This document shows, one piece after another, positions 1 through 12,840 of a stretch of 64,000 bases of DNA (its first letter is position 1; every line of letters starts with the position of its first letter). The translations under genes were made by a program, and so were the position numbers. The stretch lies in NCBI GenBank assembly GCA_030180135.1, contig CM058230.1, positions 102,973,503 through 103,037,502 on the forward strand. Direction: 5' to 3'. The notes beneath the pieces were generated by a model. It saw only the letters and a program-made list of their open reading frames with translations, made no database searches and was not told where the DNA came from. The DNA is from Orychophragmus violaceus. Lineage: Eukaryota > Streptophyta > Magnoliopsida > Brassicales > Brassicaceae.

Positions 1-826
1 GATTGTCAGTCGTTTGTTTTAACAGTACAAATCGGGATTCGATAAACGTGATCTAGCTTAATAAGGATGACACAGTTCTTGCCTTATGCTAGATTGAGAT
101 ATAGCTACAAAGGGATTAAAGGAATAAATGATTCCAGTACAAGTGGGAGATTGTTGGGAATGTCCTGAAATCTATTGTACTTACTCTAAGTGAAAGTCGT
201 ATAGTCGAGATGAGACAATCACATAACACTAGGTAGTCATAACGCTTTGCTAGAAGCCACTTATGGTCAATGAGTTGAGAACTCATTGCTAGTGTTATAT
301 GATCCTACATGGTCACACACCTAAGCAAACTGGGCGTTAAAGATGAGGTTGATCATTAATGTAATGATCCAGTGAATGCATATTTGATATGCATTCGAAA
401 TCAATAATATGGGGCAGTGTCGATCGATGCAGATAGTGCATCGATCGATGCAACTCGCGGATTAATCAGATTAATTCGGTTTAATCGTTGGTTAATTCCG
501 TGATGGTTTAAGTCGACATATATAAGATATATGGTCGACCTAAACTGATTTCTAACCTAATTCACAGCCACCAGAACTTTGATAGAAACCTCTGAAGAGA
601 TTGGATCTCTATAGGCACTAGCATCCCTCCTGTCCAGTTTGTGTGCGTGTGGATACCAGTAGAGGCACAGCGTTTGAGGTGCTTCATGATCTCGATTATC
701 TGCTAAAACTTCCGCTGCAAATCACCAGGTAAATCTGAGATCCCATAGATTCAATTATATGAACCTTGGCTCGGAATTCAGACTAGGGTTGCTAATCCTG
801 ATTAGAACTGCTAGAAATTCCTTCAC
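1..826 (+). mobile_element. Ty1/copia element, 3' end (internal tail plus 3' LTR)
   Basis: Bases 1-151 resemble the 3' internal tail of the complete copia element at 20710-20865. They include the polypurine stretch AAGTGGGAGA immediately before an LTR that starts TGTTGGGAA at 152. The LTR runs about 675 bp to 826, where the expected terminal CCAACA is degraded to TTCACA, so that edge is approximate. A TATA-like block lies near 518-527. The 5' part of the element is outside the window. The sequence right of 826 is gypsy 3' non-coding DNA, so I infer that this copia copy inserted into the Athila-like element at 827-3187. Confidence 0.75.
152..826 (+). repeat. copia 3' LTR
   Basis: It starts TGTTGGGAATGTCCTGAAAT and is related along its length to the LTRs at 14504 and 20866 and to the solo LTR at 39175. 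Shared blocks include the region around 205-345 and the stretch with the phrase GTGTGCGTGTGG near 641. It carries one paired palindrome, with TCGATCGA cores at 420-427 and 441-448, 21 bp apart. Confidence 0.75.
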
Positions 827-3187
827 AGACATCAGTGTCGGTCGACACTACTCAGTGTCGGTCGACACTACTCAGTGTCGGTCGACATCAATTCTCGAAA
901 CATGGAGCGAAATCGATCACGCTAAATTAGGAGCCAGTTGATGTCAACCAAAGCCTAATGTCGCTCGACATAGGCTGGGTGTCGGTCGACATCGACCCCG
1001 TAAATAGGTAAGATTTCTGTTCCATCTCTCGGTTCCATCCCAATTTTTTTTATACCGATCCCACGCTATGATTGCACTGGGGACAGTGCAGCTTAAGTGT
1101 GGGGGAGGTGGTGTTGACGTTGTGTTTTTTTTTCTTAGAGAGTCAGTCCAAGTTTTCAAGTGTTTTCAAAATTGTTTTATTGAGTCAAAATTTAGTATGA
1201 AACTGTGATTTTTCGAAGAAGTATTTTTCGCTGGAACATGAACTAAGTAACCACTAGACAGATCTATGACTGTTAGAAAACCCCAAATAGATCAACCTAC
1301 CAAGGACACCCACATCTAACCAGGTATTCAAAGGATCCATTACTAGTCTCACTTTAATCCTGACTTTAATTTCTCGCTTAGGGGCTTGGTAATCTTTGGG
1401 TCGGATTCCTTTGATGTGTTTGGCACAGCCTGTGATCCTGTTCTAAAGTATGGTTCTTGATTTTCCCCTCCCTTGAAAAAAGAGAGATAAAAACCGAGGA
1501 TAAGCTAGTAGCTTCGAAGTGGTCACGGGAGTGGTAGAGACCCCTATTACATCCTGTGTATCCATGGAAAGGTCCAAAGTTGAACCCCAGTAAAAGGGAA
1601 GAGCACTGATTAAAAAAAATGATGCCCAGTGGAGAAAAATCAGTTTCTAAGGGAGAAAGGAAAAAGAAAGGAACCAGAAACCGACAGTTTGGTGGTCAGA
1701 ATTTGAATGAGTTGAGTCCATGTGTCCTTTGATTCGATAATCTCTCTGTGAGACCGCACCTAATTGTATACAGAGGCTAGTGTGGTGAATTTGAATGTCC
1801 TAACTTGATTGTGGAGTTTACTTGGGATAGTTGCTAAGTGTGGGTGAAGTACATTGTCGTCTTGAGTCCTATAGGAAAGTTTTCAGTGGCTTACTAAGTG
1901 AATGTGAATGCGAAAGTTCCTAAGACGAAATGAGTTTCTGTGTTTTCAAACTTCTTTTCTTATGCTTAGGTTCTTTACTTGCTTGAGGGCAATCAAGATC
2001 TAAGTGTGGGGGAGTTGATATATCATGGTTTTTCTAGGTTTTTAACCATGATTATGTGTATATATCGAGTCTTTAACCTTGTTTTAGAGTCTATTGAGTC
2101 CTTTACAGGTAGACATGTGTTTGGAGCAAAGAGCGGGATTTGAGAAACGTTTCTGGTGATTTGTGCAACGAGCTGAAGATAGTGTCTTGACCACGATGGA
2201 GTGTCAACCGAGACTACCTTTGGTGTCGGTCGACACTGAGCCCGACAGAAGTTAAACGCCGAGTTTAGACAAGTTTTGAAGAATTGCATAAAAGACCCCG
2301 AAGTTTCTTTAATCCTATTTGGAGCCCCAAAACGTGTTTAGAGACTACTAATTAGGTTTACAGACTTACTATTGAGTTTTATCAAGTTCTTAGTTGTTCT
2401 TACTTTGGAGATTGAGAGATATTGAGTTGGGGCTGATTCTTGCTACTTGTAACGTTGAGAGAAGGATTTCGAACCCCTTTACTTTTATTTATTCAGTTTC
2501 AGTTTTCTATTCATGATGTGTTGTTTAATTGCTTCCATGTCTGAGTAGTAACTTAGTTAGATTTAGGGATTCTCACAAAGGTTTTATGCTTGTCTGATAA
2601 CTAGTTGATTAGGATTCACTACCTTATCGTTCATCACCTAAGTTGTGCTTAATTGACAATAGCATGAGAATGTGAGTCATAATCTGAGATAATTGACAAT
2701 AGCACGAGAGTGTGAGTTATAATCTGAACGAACTTAGTGTGAGCAATTTGACTAGATACAAAGAGATTTGGTTTAGGAGAATTGTGAACCGATAGAACAT
2801 GTTCTTAATGCTTGTTTAGAACTCTAGGATTACAAAGAGATTTGGATCACTAGGTTGCTAGATATAGAAATAATCACAACGAGAGTTGGGTTATTTAGCA
2901 TTGTGTTTCTAGTTCTTGAACCGCGCTTAATCTGAATCATGTTAGTTAAGTATTTGGCATAGCATAACTCCCGAAAAATTCTTAAGTCTGACGCCTCTTC
3001 CTTATTGAAATCACCTTCCTGTTTACTTGCTTTTATTTACTGCTTCCACTGAATTGATTTAGCTTAACCCGATAACTTATAATCTATCGTGTGACCGTGA
3101 TTCCTTGTGGATTCGATACCCTAGAATACTACAATAGCATAACTGTGCACTTGCAGTAGAATAGGGATTAAAACTTTACACCTATCA
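827..3187 (+). mobile_element. Athila-like Ty3/gypsy element, 3' portion
   Basis: This matches the 3' non-coding part and 3' LTR of the complete gypsy element at 8363-25293 in order and spacing. Three PPT-like blocks (AAGTGTGGGGGA or one-base variants) lie at about 1092, 1833 and 2001, as in the complete copy at 23157, 23912 and 24084. No env or other ORF of note is present. The left side is cut by the copia LTR. TCGGTCGA-type palindromes lie at 838-885 and 961-989. The right flank at 3188 reads as LINE ORF1, so the element probably inserted into a LINE. Confidence 0.7.
2016..3187 (+). repeat. Athila-like 3' LTR
   Basis: About 1172 bp, beginning TGATATATCATGG directly after the purine tract and ending ACCTATCA. 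It shows the same series of phrases (dark runs of CAAAGAGATTTGG, GGATTCGATACCCT, CTGTGCACTTGCAGT) as the LTRs at 8363-9557 and 24100-25293, but is clearly diverged from them and so belongs to another family or an older copy. Confidence 0.7.
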
Positions 3188-3720
3188 GTTTCCAAAGAAA
3201 TGTGAGAAATGCGATCATCTAAGACACAAAAAATCAAGATTTCTCCTTCATCTACAACCCCGTGCGACTGCTCATCCAGCCGCAAATACTATATCTAGTA
3301 CTATCTCCATTGCTACACAAGTTGCTCAACATGTTGATAATGATGGAGTGTCTATTCTACCCACCATCACAAGCTCCTCTCTCTCTCTGAGATTGAACAA
3401 CCACCAACTCTTTTTTCTCTCCTCAGACAAAGCCTATCTCTCCACTCACTAGGTTACCCCAACTCAGACAACTTTGGAAGGTATCCTTCTTCTCGAGATA
3501 CTTTATTAACTTTTCCCAATTAAGGTTCATCGGAAAATGAAATTATGAAAGGGAATGTTTTTCATGCAACCAGTTTGCTTCCTTAGATTGTGATGCTTAT
3601 AACAATTTTGAGATGGGTGACTCCTTTCAAATGACCCGAGTAGGAAGGACAATCAAACCTACACAAAAAGCCCAAGAACAATGGATTATGGTAAAAAGAC
3701 GAGGTAAGTGTTGGCCATAG
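3188..3720 (+). pseudogene. LINE ORF1 C-terminal remnant
   Basis: The first 60 bases translate to a degenerate zinc knuckle reading FPKKCEKCDHLRHKKSRF (C-X2-C-X4-H, last cysteine lost). Bases around 3630-3705 give a tail ending QEQWIMVKRRGK, which resembles the C-terminus of plant LINE ORF1 proteins of the DUF4283/zf-CCHC type. The frame between these two is broken. No ORF2 follows. I take it as the site into which the Athila-like element jumped. Confidence 0.4.
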
Positions 3721-6257
3721 TTACCATTTCTTGTTTAACTCTCTCTTTTTAGTATCAACTTAATTGTATGATTTCTTCTTCACACCACTCTCAAACACTA
3801 CATGACCCCAAAGTCATATAATTTCTTTTTCTGCATTTAATTTGAAAAACTTTTTTTTTCAAAAAAAAAACCACCTTATCTAGTTAAATAGGTTAGGAAA
3901 AGTGATTTTGTCAGAAGATTTAATCACCACCACGTAAAATAAGGTCGGAAATTTTAATTTACCAGCCCCTTTTTTTGAATTGTAAACATGAGTAAATAGT
4001 ATGGAAGACAAATTTTAAGGTCTCACAGCACATATATTTTGAGCAAATAATATATCCAGTATCGATATTAATTAGCATACAATTCAACATTTACTATCCA
4101 AATTTATTAATAGCAAATAATTATCATTAAGTACTGCCATTTGCTTCACATCTAATAAAGGAGCGGATGCATTTTCACAACTAAAGTTGTGAATGTTTGC
4201 AGCTGTTTAATTAAGATAATAAAAATGTAACTACAGCTTTCTACATAAATGAATAACTGCATTGGAAGAATACAAGAAGATAATTAGGTGTGGTTTCCAC
4301 TGTTCCTTGTTTTTTTTATTTATTTAGGTCAGCAGTTCAAAAATAATATGGAAAATATGTGACGATTGAACACGAAAACTTCTTACCAATTTATTTGTCT
4401 TTATGTTTTTTGTTTGTGGAATCTAAAACATATTTAAAAACCTTTTTTTCGAACTCTTCTATATTAATTACAAATGGACAACTCTTTTAGTTCTAACACT
4501 ATTTACGTAAACTCAGAACAATTTATAGTGAAATCATTTTTCTTTTGTTGGAAAAATCACATACATTCAATGGTCGAAATCAAAGTCTTTAATTCAGTGT
4601 GTAGTGGTTAGAGGCTACTTTGGATATTTGTTGTTCTTATCATTAGGTTCACGCCTCTTTCGCAGTTATACCCATGTTAGTCTTAACCGAATTATTTCGA
4701 TGTAATCAAATTTATCCAAAATTAATCGAACTAACCAAATTTATCCGTAAAAAAATCAAAACAACTTAAAATTCTTTTTAAAAGTCATATAATTTATTTT
4801 ATTATGACAAGATCTGAAATAACCAAAATAACTGAAATTTGAACTAAATTGAACCAAAACAAATTTGACTTTTTAATAAATTATTTTAATATTTTTCAAA
4901 TATTTATTTTAATATATATCCCGCAACACTTTATCATTTTTAAATCCAGACATTTATCATGTATCACATAGAGCTTTTTTACCATTCAAACATTTTTACG
5001 TAACACATGTTCCACATAGTGCATTTCCTTTATACAAACCGTACTTAAACCATTCCGCACAACCTAATCTCCTTTTCCCGCACCGCATAATTCATTGTCA
5101 CCATTCAAAACCTAAATAATAAGAGTTTAGTAATGATTAGTGTTTTTATGGATTAGGATTATGGTATAGGGGTTAGGATTTAGATTTAAAATTAAGAGTG
5201 TAAGATTTAAGAATTAAGGTTTAGGATTTAGGATTTAGTTTTAGGGTTTAGAAATTAGGGTTAGCGTTTAGGAATTAAGATTATCTAAAATTAACCGAAT
5301 TAACCAAATTTTCCGTAATAAATCAAGGAATTAGGAGTTAGGTTTAGAATTTAGATTTTAAAGTGTATATATTAGGGTTTAAGTGGGGCATATTGGATTA
5401 GCAGTTTGGAAATTTTCATTTTGTTCAAATCTTCCGTTATTAGAATTTGGTATTTGTTAAAATTCTTTAAAATCTTAGTTTATTGAATTAATTATTTATA
5501 CAAATTCTCTAAAATATTAGTTTATTGGATTAATTATTTGTACAAATACTATAAAATATCAGGTTACTCAAAATTATGAATTTCAACGGTAAAATCTATC
5601 AATAAGATTTGAAGGGATTTGAAAGATATTTTATAATTAAAAGTTAATGAAAACAAATATTAACCGTTGTGATGGTATTTGAAGTTTTTTTTAATTTATT
5701 ATATTTTTAGATTCAATCTTAAAAACAAATCAATACTTTTAAAATATATACATTAGTTGGAAATCAAAATTATATTAAAAAAAATTCAAAATTTGAAAAT
5801 ATTCAATATTATTATCCATTTCAACCGAAAACAAAGTTTGAAAAACTGTTAAATATTATATATTATTTTAAATATTTTTAATATAAAATCTCAAATATAT
5901 CAAAATCTTCACTAAAATTCTCAAAATCTTACCAAAATAATCACCAAATCCTAAAAATCCAAAAATTCTACCAAATCTAAAACTCTTCAAACGTCTGAAT
6001 CTCTAGTCCAATAAACCCTTTTATTTTTTTTAGATATAGTTACAATATAAATATAATTAGTCAGCAACGTAGAGATCTGAAATGATATATAATTATAATC
6101 CAACATTATTTGTCATAATATATAATCTAATGTATTGTTGTTGAAGAGACTTATTATAATCCAAACAGAGGTAACATTGTCTAAAATCTGACACAAAATT
6201 GAAGAATATTTAATTTATGAAGATTCACCACCATTTACTTTTTTTTTTTAAGTATCC
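3721..6257. other. AT-rich spacer without recognised genes
   Basis: Homopolymer-rich, stop-dense sequence on both strands. Apart from the telomere-like tract at 5145-5400 I see no ORF of coding character and no clear terminal repeats. Confidence 0.6.
5145..5400 (+). repeat. Degenerate telomere-like TTTAGGG tract
   Basis: Repeated variants of TTTAGG, TTAGGGTTT and AGGATTTAGG occur through this stretch, on the register of the Arabidopsis-type telomere heptamer TTTAGGG but with many substitutions. This looks like an old interstitial telomere-like array or a low-complexity tract of similar composition. Confidence 0.45.
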
Positions 6258-7170
6258 ACTAGATTTTGATCCGTACTACAGGAGAACGGATTTATGTTTC
6301 TTTTCTATATTTTAAAATTTATTAAAAATTGATATTTTGTAAATAAAGTTATATAAAAAAATTAAATTAAATTTTATTATTAATTTAATCGTATGATAAT
6401 ATGGTGCTAACTACTAAGAGAACATAATCATATATTTTGTTTTTTTTTGTTTTCATATTGTTTACGTGTGGTAACTAATTATTATGTACTTTTTTACAGA
6501 CTTGAATTTATGAAACTAATTTGGAAAAAAATTCAGATTTAGCGAGTAAATTAAAAATTCGGTTAAAATATTGTGTAAAACGTATTAGGAAAGCAATGGT
6601 CTAAACATGATTATAGGGAAATTTATGCATTAGATTTAGGGGTTAGATTAAGGGATTTAGGAGGATGTTAAGGAAATGAATTTAAAAGATTTTTAATTTC
6701 GAATACATGAAAAATTTAACTTAGAAAATTATAAATAACTATTAAAAAAGTAAATAACTTAAAAATTGTGGGTTTGACACGAAAATCTAGTAATTTTTGT
6801 TACCAACATTAATTGTAATTAATATAGAATTAAAGTTAGTTTTATTATTATATACTGAATAAACCAAAGCAATAAAAAATAAACTTTTTAAAAATTGTAA
6901 AGTGTACTAAAAAGACTCTTTTAATAGATAAGTGATTTGGAAAATTAACAAAAAAGAGATTTGGAAAATAGATATTTAATAAGGATAAAATTTATAAAAC
7001 TTAATTGTAAACGTAAACTTTTTTGAAAAATGAATAAGTATGATTCATTGATTAAATTTAAAAATTAGACATATATTAGGTATGACCTACGGAATTTTTC
7101 TAAATAAATTTAATTTAAATTTTAAAGATCTAAAAATAACCACGAATTGAAAAATTCAAAAAAAAAAAAA

Positions 7171-8362
7171 ACTACTAAACACGTAAAAAACCATTCATTA
7201 CATATGACCATATATATGATTCATAGTAACCAATTCAAAATTTTACTATTAATTATTTTTTAAAAATGAAAAATAACCAATATAGGTAACAAATACTAAA
7301 AAAAACCCAGAAAGAATTAGCACATCACCCGCTAACTAAAAATAAGAAATAAACTATCGATATGGTCACCGTAAAAATATGATTCATCACCCGCTAACTA
7401 AAAATGTCGAATTCAATGAACGCAACACACAAAAAGAATTAGCTATTGATATGGTCATTAATGGAACGCAAATGAAAACATATGAGAAAACAAAAGGCAA
7501 GAAAAAAACGATGGAGCCCTCGAGATGTACTTCAATCGGATTAATAATAAATAAAAAATAAACTACTAAACACGTAAAAAAAAATCATCCATTACATATG
7601 ACCATATATATGATTCATAGTAACCAATTCAAAATTTTACTATTAATTATTTAGAAAAAATGAAAAATAACCAATGTAGGTAACAAATACTAAAAAAACA
7701 GAAAGAATTAGCACATCACCCGCTAACTAAACATAAGAAATAAACCATCGATATGGTCACCGTGAAAATATGATCCATCACCTGCTAACTAAAAACGTAG
7801 AATTCAATGAACGCAACCACAAAAAGAATTAGCCATCGATATGGTCACTAATGGAACGCAAATTAAAACATATGAGAAAACAAAAGGCAAGAAAAAAACG
7901 ATGAAGCCCTCGAAATGTATTTCAATCGGATTAATAATAAATAAAAAAATAAACAATATAAATCATACAACATCTAATGAGAAAACGGAATAAATCTAAA
8001 TAGATGTGATGTAGAAAAATAAAATAAAAAACATCAAAAACATATGGAAATCTACTCAACACGTAAAAAAGTCATTCATTACATATGATCATATATATGA
8101 TTCATAGTAATCAATTCGAAATTTTACTATTAATTATTTAGAACAAAGAAAAGTAACTGATGTAGGTAACAAATACTAAAAAAACCCTGAAAGAATTAGC
8201 ACATCACCCGCTAACTAAAAACGTCGAATTCAATGAATGCAACCACAAAAAGAATTAGCCATCGATACAATCATTATTGAGACGCAAATGAAAACATATG
8301 AGAAAACAAAATGCAAGAAAAAACGATGGAGCCCTCGAGATGTTCTTCATTCGGATGAATAA
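7171..8362 (+). repeat. Tandem repeat, three units, third one interrupted by gypsy
   Basis: Units begin CTACTMAACACGTAAAAAA at 7172, 7563 and 8052. Each carries the same landmarks in order: CATTACATATGA, ATGATTCATAGTAA, CACCCGCTAACTAAA (often twice), ATCGATAYGGTCA, and AAAACGATGGAGCCCTCGA. Unit 1 is about 391 bp and unit 2 about 489 bp, the difference being a block (about 7950-8050) missing from unit 1. Unit 3 stops at 8362 where the gypsy LTR begins and resumes at 25299. No coding function; the short ORF inside unit 1 is not conserved in the other units. Confidence 0.8.
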
Positions 8363-9557
8363 TGATATATCATAGTTTTTACCGGTTTTATGCCATGATA
8401 TAGTTGTGTTTTTAGTGTCTTTTGTGTTATTTTAGAGTCTTTTACATGTTTAATCAGGTTTGGAGCTAATTGGAGATATTGGAGCATTTTTGGGAGTTTT
8501 GGAGCATTTTGGCCGAGAGTTTAAACTCACTGTCCGATTTGATGATCATGCATCGATCGACACACATTTGGTGTCGATCGACACACTAGCGAGATGGGCT
8601 GAAATACGGCGGTTTATGAAGTTATGAAGATTTGCAGAAAAGCCCAGAAAAGTTCCAGTATTTACACATAAGCCCCAGCAGAGATTATGACTATATATAT
8701 AGGATTTTGGTGTTTATTTTACATACGCTTTCATACTTAGAGCTAAGGGATTTTTAGAGTTTTTGGGGCTGATCTAATCCTGTACTTCATCTATTTTGGA
8801 GAAGATTTCGAACCCCTTTATCTATTTAATTTCTTATATGCAATCTATTTATTCTATGATTTCTGTTTCATTAATCATGTCTGAGTAGATCCATAGTTAA
8901 GTTTAGGGTTTCTCATTAAGGATTTTATGACTTGCTAGACTTGTTTAATTCAGTTAAGGATTCACATGATTAGAATGTTCTTCAAACTAAATTGTGCTTA
9001 ATGCTAGTTCTAATCTGATCAATTAGAATCTAGATCTTAGGTTGCTAAATACGACACGAGAGTTTGGTTTAGAATCTGAACTATTTAGATTGAGCAATTA
9101 AATTATTCGCAAAGAGATTTGGCTTAGTTTAATTGTGAACATATCGAACTTGAAATTAATGCTGGTTTAATCTGTTAGTAATTGCAAAGAGATTTGGATT
9201 ACTGCACTTAGACTTAGAGGATTTTCGCAAAGAGATTTGGTTAATTCTAATTCCGTGATTTGAGTTCTAGAACTGAGTTTAATTTGATCCTGACTGATTA
9301 ACTTGTCTGCTTGTCTGATTTCCTGAGAATTCCCTAGACTTAGCGCTTTTAGTTTATTGCTTTCACAACCAATCTTGCTACTGATTTACTTTATTGCCTT
9401 GCTTTTATTTCATTCACCACCTGCTTTATTCTTAGTATTAATCTCTACGGTTCTTATTCTATCGAGACCAGAGTCTCTGTGGATTCGATACCCTATATAC
9501 TACATTGACATTACTGTGCACTTGCAGTTAGTATAGGGATTAAAACTCGACCTATCA
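8363..9557 (+). repeat. gypsy 5' LTR
   Basis: It runs from TGATATATCATAG to GACCTATCA. A TATA-like block TATATATATAGG at 8692-8703 is a plausible promoter core for the genomic RNA. One paired palindrome has cores at 8553-8560 and 8574-8581. Confidence 0.92.
8692..8703 (+). promoter_or_regulatory. TATA-like block in gypsy 5' LTR
   Basis: TATATATATAGG lies about 330 bp into the LTR, a usual place for the U3 promoter. The same block is in the 3' LTR near 24427. Confidence 0.45.
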
Positions 9558-9563
9558 AGTTTT

Positions 9564-9581
9564 TGGCGCCATTTCCGGGGA
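9564..9581 (+). other. Primer binding site, tRNA-Asp type
   Basis: TGGCGCCATTTCCGGGGA lies six bases after the LTR end. It matches the 3' end of plant tRNA-Asp (TGGCGCCGTTGCCGGGGA) with two mismatches. tRNA-Asp priming is usual for Athila-type elements. Confidence 0.8.
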
Positions 9582-9825
9582 CTCTTAGAGTCTTCGATAT
9601 GATCGAACTTAGGGTTTTTACTAGGAATTTTTCCTTTTGTTTTTGCTTTCTTTTTTTTATATTTTATTATACTAATTTTTTCTCTGTTTTCTTTTTGTCG
9701 CAGGTACCGATTTCGCCTTGCGTCGATCGTTGCACCTCTTGTGTCGATCGTCACTAAGCGTTTTGAGATTGAATCGATCGTTGCACTGATAGCATCGATC
9801 ATTGCTTGACGATTACAGACAGTTT

Positions 9826-12040
9826 ATGCAGACGCGTGAAACTCGAAGTAATCCGAACTCGAACCCAATCAATCTCGATCTTGAAGAACTTGGACGTCTA
9901 GAGAGGACTAACAGAAGAGAAAGAAGATCAAGAATGGCACGTGAACGACTGATTCTGATTCGCGATGCTTAAGGTACCCTGAGGGACCAAGATAACAACC
10001 CGTACAATGCTGCTGGGCAAAGGGTTGATGCTGAAGGGAATGTTATCCCTGATCCTCCTGAGCAACCGCAACAGGAGCAGAACCAGGGTCAAGGACATGC
10101 CCGAGGTAGAGAGATGGTTGTCCATGAGAGGACCTTAGCTGACTACAACAGACCATACGAGTTTCATGCAAACCGGTCAGCTTTAGTGATTCCCGGATTT
10201 GAGAGGAATGATTTTGAGATTAAGACCATCTACTACTCGCTGATGAGACAGAATGCATTCCATGGTTACCCATCAGAGCAGCCTATGGATCACACTGATC
10301 ATGAGGACATAGTCACTGGCATGAAGTATGATGGAGTTTGCCAGGACTATCTGTTCCTTAAGCTCTTTCCGCACAGTCTCGCTGGAGACGCTGGTGCATG
10401 GCTAAAGCAACTGCCACCTGGGCAGTTTGATACTTGGGCAGCCCTGAAGAGTGAGTTCATGCGTCATTTATATGATGATGCGCGTTCAGATCAGTCCAGA
10501 CAGGACATACTCACTTTTTCTCAAGGAGCTGTGGAGCCTCTTAAAGCTGCTTGGATGAGATTCAAGAAGTACCAGCGTGATTGCCCACACCATGGATTTA
10601 CTGAAGTCCAATTGCTTGGTATCTTCTTCAGAGGCATAGATCTGCCATATCAGTCTGCGCTGGATAACTCCTGCAATGCAAACTTCAACACCAGGACTCC
10701 TGCACAAGCTAAGCAGTTGATTGAGAACTTAGTAAGCAGCAACAATTGCAAGACTATGGATGAGAGGAGGAAGAAATCTGGTGGAAGTGTAGTGAATTCA
10801 GAGATGGCTGAATTGAGATCTAAGATGGACACAATCTGTAATCTCTTGGCTAATAAGAAGGCTGTCCATTTTTATCAAGATGTTGAGGTAATTCAGACTG
10901 AGGAGGACACTCAGGAAGAAGATGTGAATTACATTGGAGGATCTGGTTTCCAAGGTAACAGATTTGGTAATCAGCAGGGTAACATATTCTTCAATGGAGG
11001 ACAAAAGAGTGCCTTCACAGGCAATCAGAACTCTTTTGGACATACTAGTGGTTTTCAGAAGCCCTTTGGACAAGGTGCTCAGAGAACCTATGGATCTTCA
11101 TCTTATCAGACTCCTCCTGCACCCACTGCTCATGAGAGTAGGATGGAAACAATGATGAAACAACTGATGGAGAGTCAGACTAAGAATGCTGCAGACGTCA
11201 ACGAGAAGATAGGAACAGTCTATAAGGAGCTGAATGGGAAGTTTGAGTATCTGAGTGCACACATGAAGGAGCTAGATGCTAAAGTTGCAAGAACTGCTGG
11301 ATATGCTCAGAGGGAAGATGGATATCTCCCAGGACGGACTGATGCTAATCCCAAGTACCAATGCAATGCAGTGACATTGAGAAGTGGTAAGGAGCTGTTA
11401 CCTGGCCAGAAAAAGCAGCTGAGTGTGGAAGAACTCGTGGAAATTGAAGAGTTGGAAGATGAGATCCGTGACATTCGCAATGCATCGATCGACGCAACCA
11501 AGCAACAGTCGATGCAAGGCGATAACGAAGAAACTATCGTAGCGAAGTCACCCAGCAACGATCGACACAACTCCAGTGACGATCGATGCAAGGCGACTGC
11601 AGAGGGTTCAAAACCAGAGAAACCGAAACAGTCGACCGAGAGAGTGTACAAGCCTAAGGTACCTTATCCCAAGAATCCCAGAAAAGCTAAGAATGATAGG
11701 CAGTATGCAAAGTGGAAGGAGTTCATTAAAAAGGTGAAAGTTGAAGTACCTTTGATGGACTCCATAGAAACCTCTCATGTGATGAGGAGATGCCTTAAGG
11801 ATATGATTGCTGGAAAATGGTCTGATGAGGAGAGTGTAATGATGATCAATGAGGTATGCAGTGCAGTGATTCATGGTAGAATTCCCGAGAAGTTAAAGGA
11901 TCCAGGAAGCTTTGTGTTGGATTGTGCTATCTATAGAGAGAGATTCGAAAGGTCTCTATGTGATCTTGGTTCCAGTGTGAATCTTATGCCCCTCTCAGTT
12001 GCTAAAAGGCTCGGGATGACTGACTTTTTATACCCACTAG
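9826..12040 (+). pseudogene. Athila-like gag and protease, with internal stop and 3' frameshift
   Basis: The ATG at 9826 opens a frame that runs 48 codons to an in-frame TAA at 9970-9972 and then continues without a break in the same frame through the ATG at 10114. I therefore take 9826 as the original start and the TAA as a nonsense mutation. Translation restarting at 10114 would give a truncated Gag. The gag domain (retrotransposon Gag type, around GDAGAWLKQLPPGQFDTWAA) covers about 10300-10740. The middle is Gly/Gln/Phe-rich, followed by a charged Lys/Glu segment. I see no CCHC zinc knuckle. The protease motif DLGSSVNLMPLS lies near 11963-11998. The frame is lost between about 12025 and 12040 by a one-base indel. 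Paired palindromes at 11485-11586 lie within the coding frame. Confidence 0.85.
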
Positions 12041-12840
12041 GATATCACTGGTTCTGGCAGATAGAACAATCAGGATTCCCGAAGGAGTATTGGAGGATGT
12101 GCCTATAATGATTGGCAAATGTGTGATCCCTACTGACTTTGTGGTTCTACAGTATGGACAAGAGCCAAAAGATCCATTGATTCTAGGCAGGCCTTTCTTA
12201 GCCACAGCTGGTGCGATGATTGACTGTCAAGGAGGTAAAATAGTTCTGAATGTGGGTGATCTGAAGATGAGTTTTGATATGGACAAGCTGGTAAAGAGAC
12301 CAACCATCGACGGACAGACCTTCTATGTGGACACATTAGGGGATCTAGGAGCAGAGTACTTTTACCAATCACATGCTGAAGACCCACTGGAAAGGGCTTT
12401 ACTGAGCTCTATATTGGAGCTGGAGTACCTGCAGGACGAGCCAGCGATGTGCTATACGAGACTGATGGATTCTGTTGAAGTAGCAATGCAAGTGGAAGTG
12501 TCTGACGCGACGATGCAACGATCGACACTACCTAAGCATCGGTCGTTGCAAGTCGACAGAGACTGGGCCGAGGAAAAAGCTCCGAAAATAGAACTGAAAA
12601 AACTTCCATCCAGGCTAAGGTACGCATTTCTTGGACCCAATTCAACTTATCCAGTGATTTTTAATGCTAGTTTGAACAACGCAGAGCTCACTTTACTGCT
12701 AAGCAAGCTGCGCAAGCATCGCAAAGCTCTTGGCTATTCTCTTGATTACATTTCAGGTATCTCACCAGAGCTGTGCATGCATCGGATACATCTTGAGTAT
12801 GAGTCTAAGACATCTGTTGAGCATCAGAGAAGACTTATCC
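12041..12840 (+). pseudogene. Athila-like pol, protease C-terminal part and RT lead-in (frame 2)
   Basis: After the first frameshift the coding text continues in the frame of the ORF at 12090-12875. It includes [11 protein letters not shown] and [17 protein letters not shown], the second conserved block of the aspartic protease. It then passes through an acidic linker with a paired palindrome at 12518-12546. A second one-base shift near 12830-12840 moves the frame to that of the RT ORF. In intact relatives this is one continuous polyprotein. Confidence 0.8.

Noticed and set aside
6775..6795. Second Helitron 3' end (GAAAATCTAG then T) on the plus strand
   Set aside because: CTAG and T fit, but I see no stable hairpin upstream and no matching TC end.
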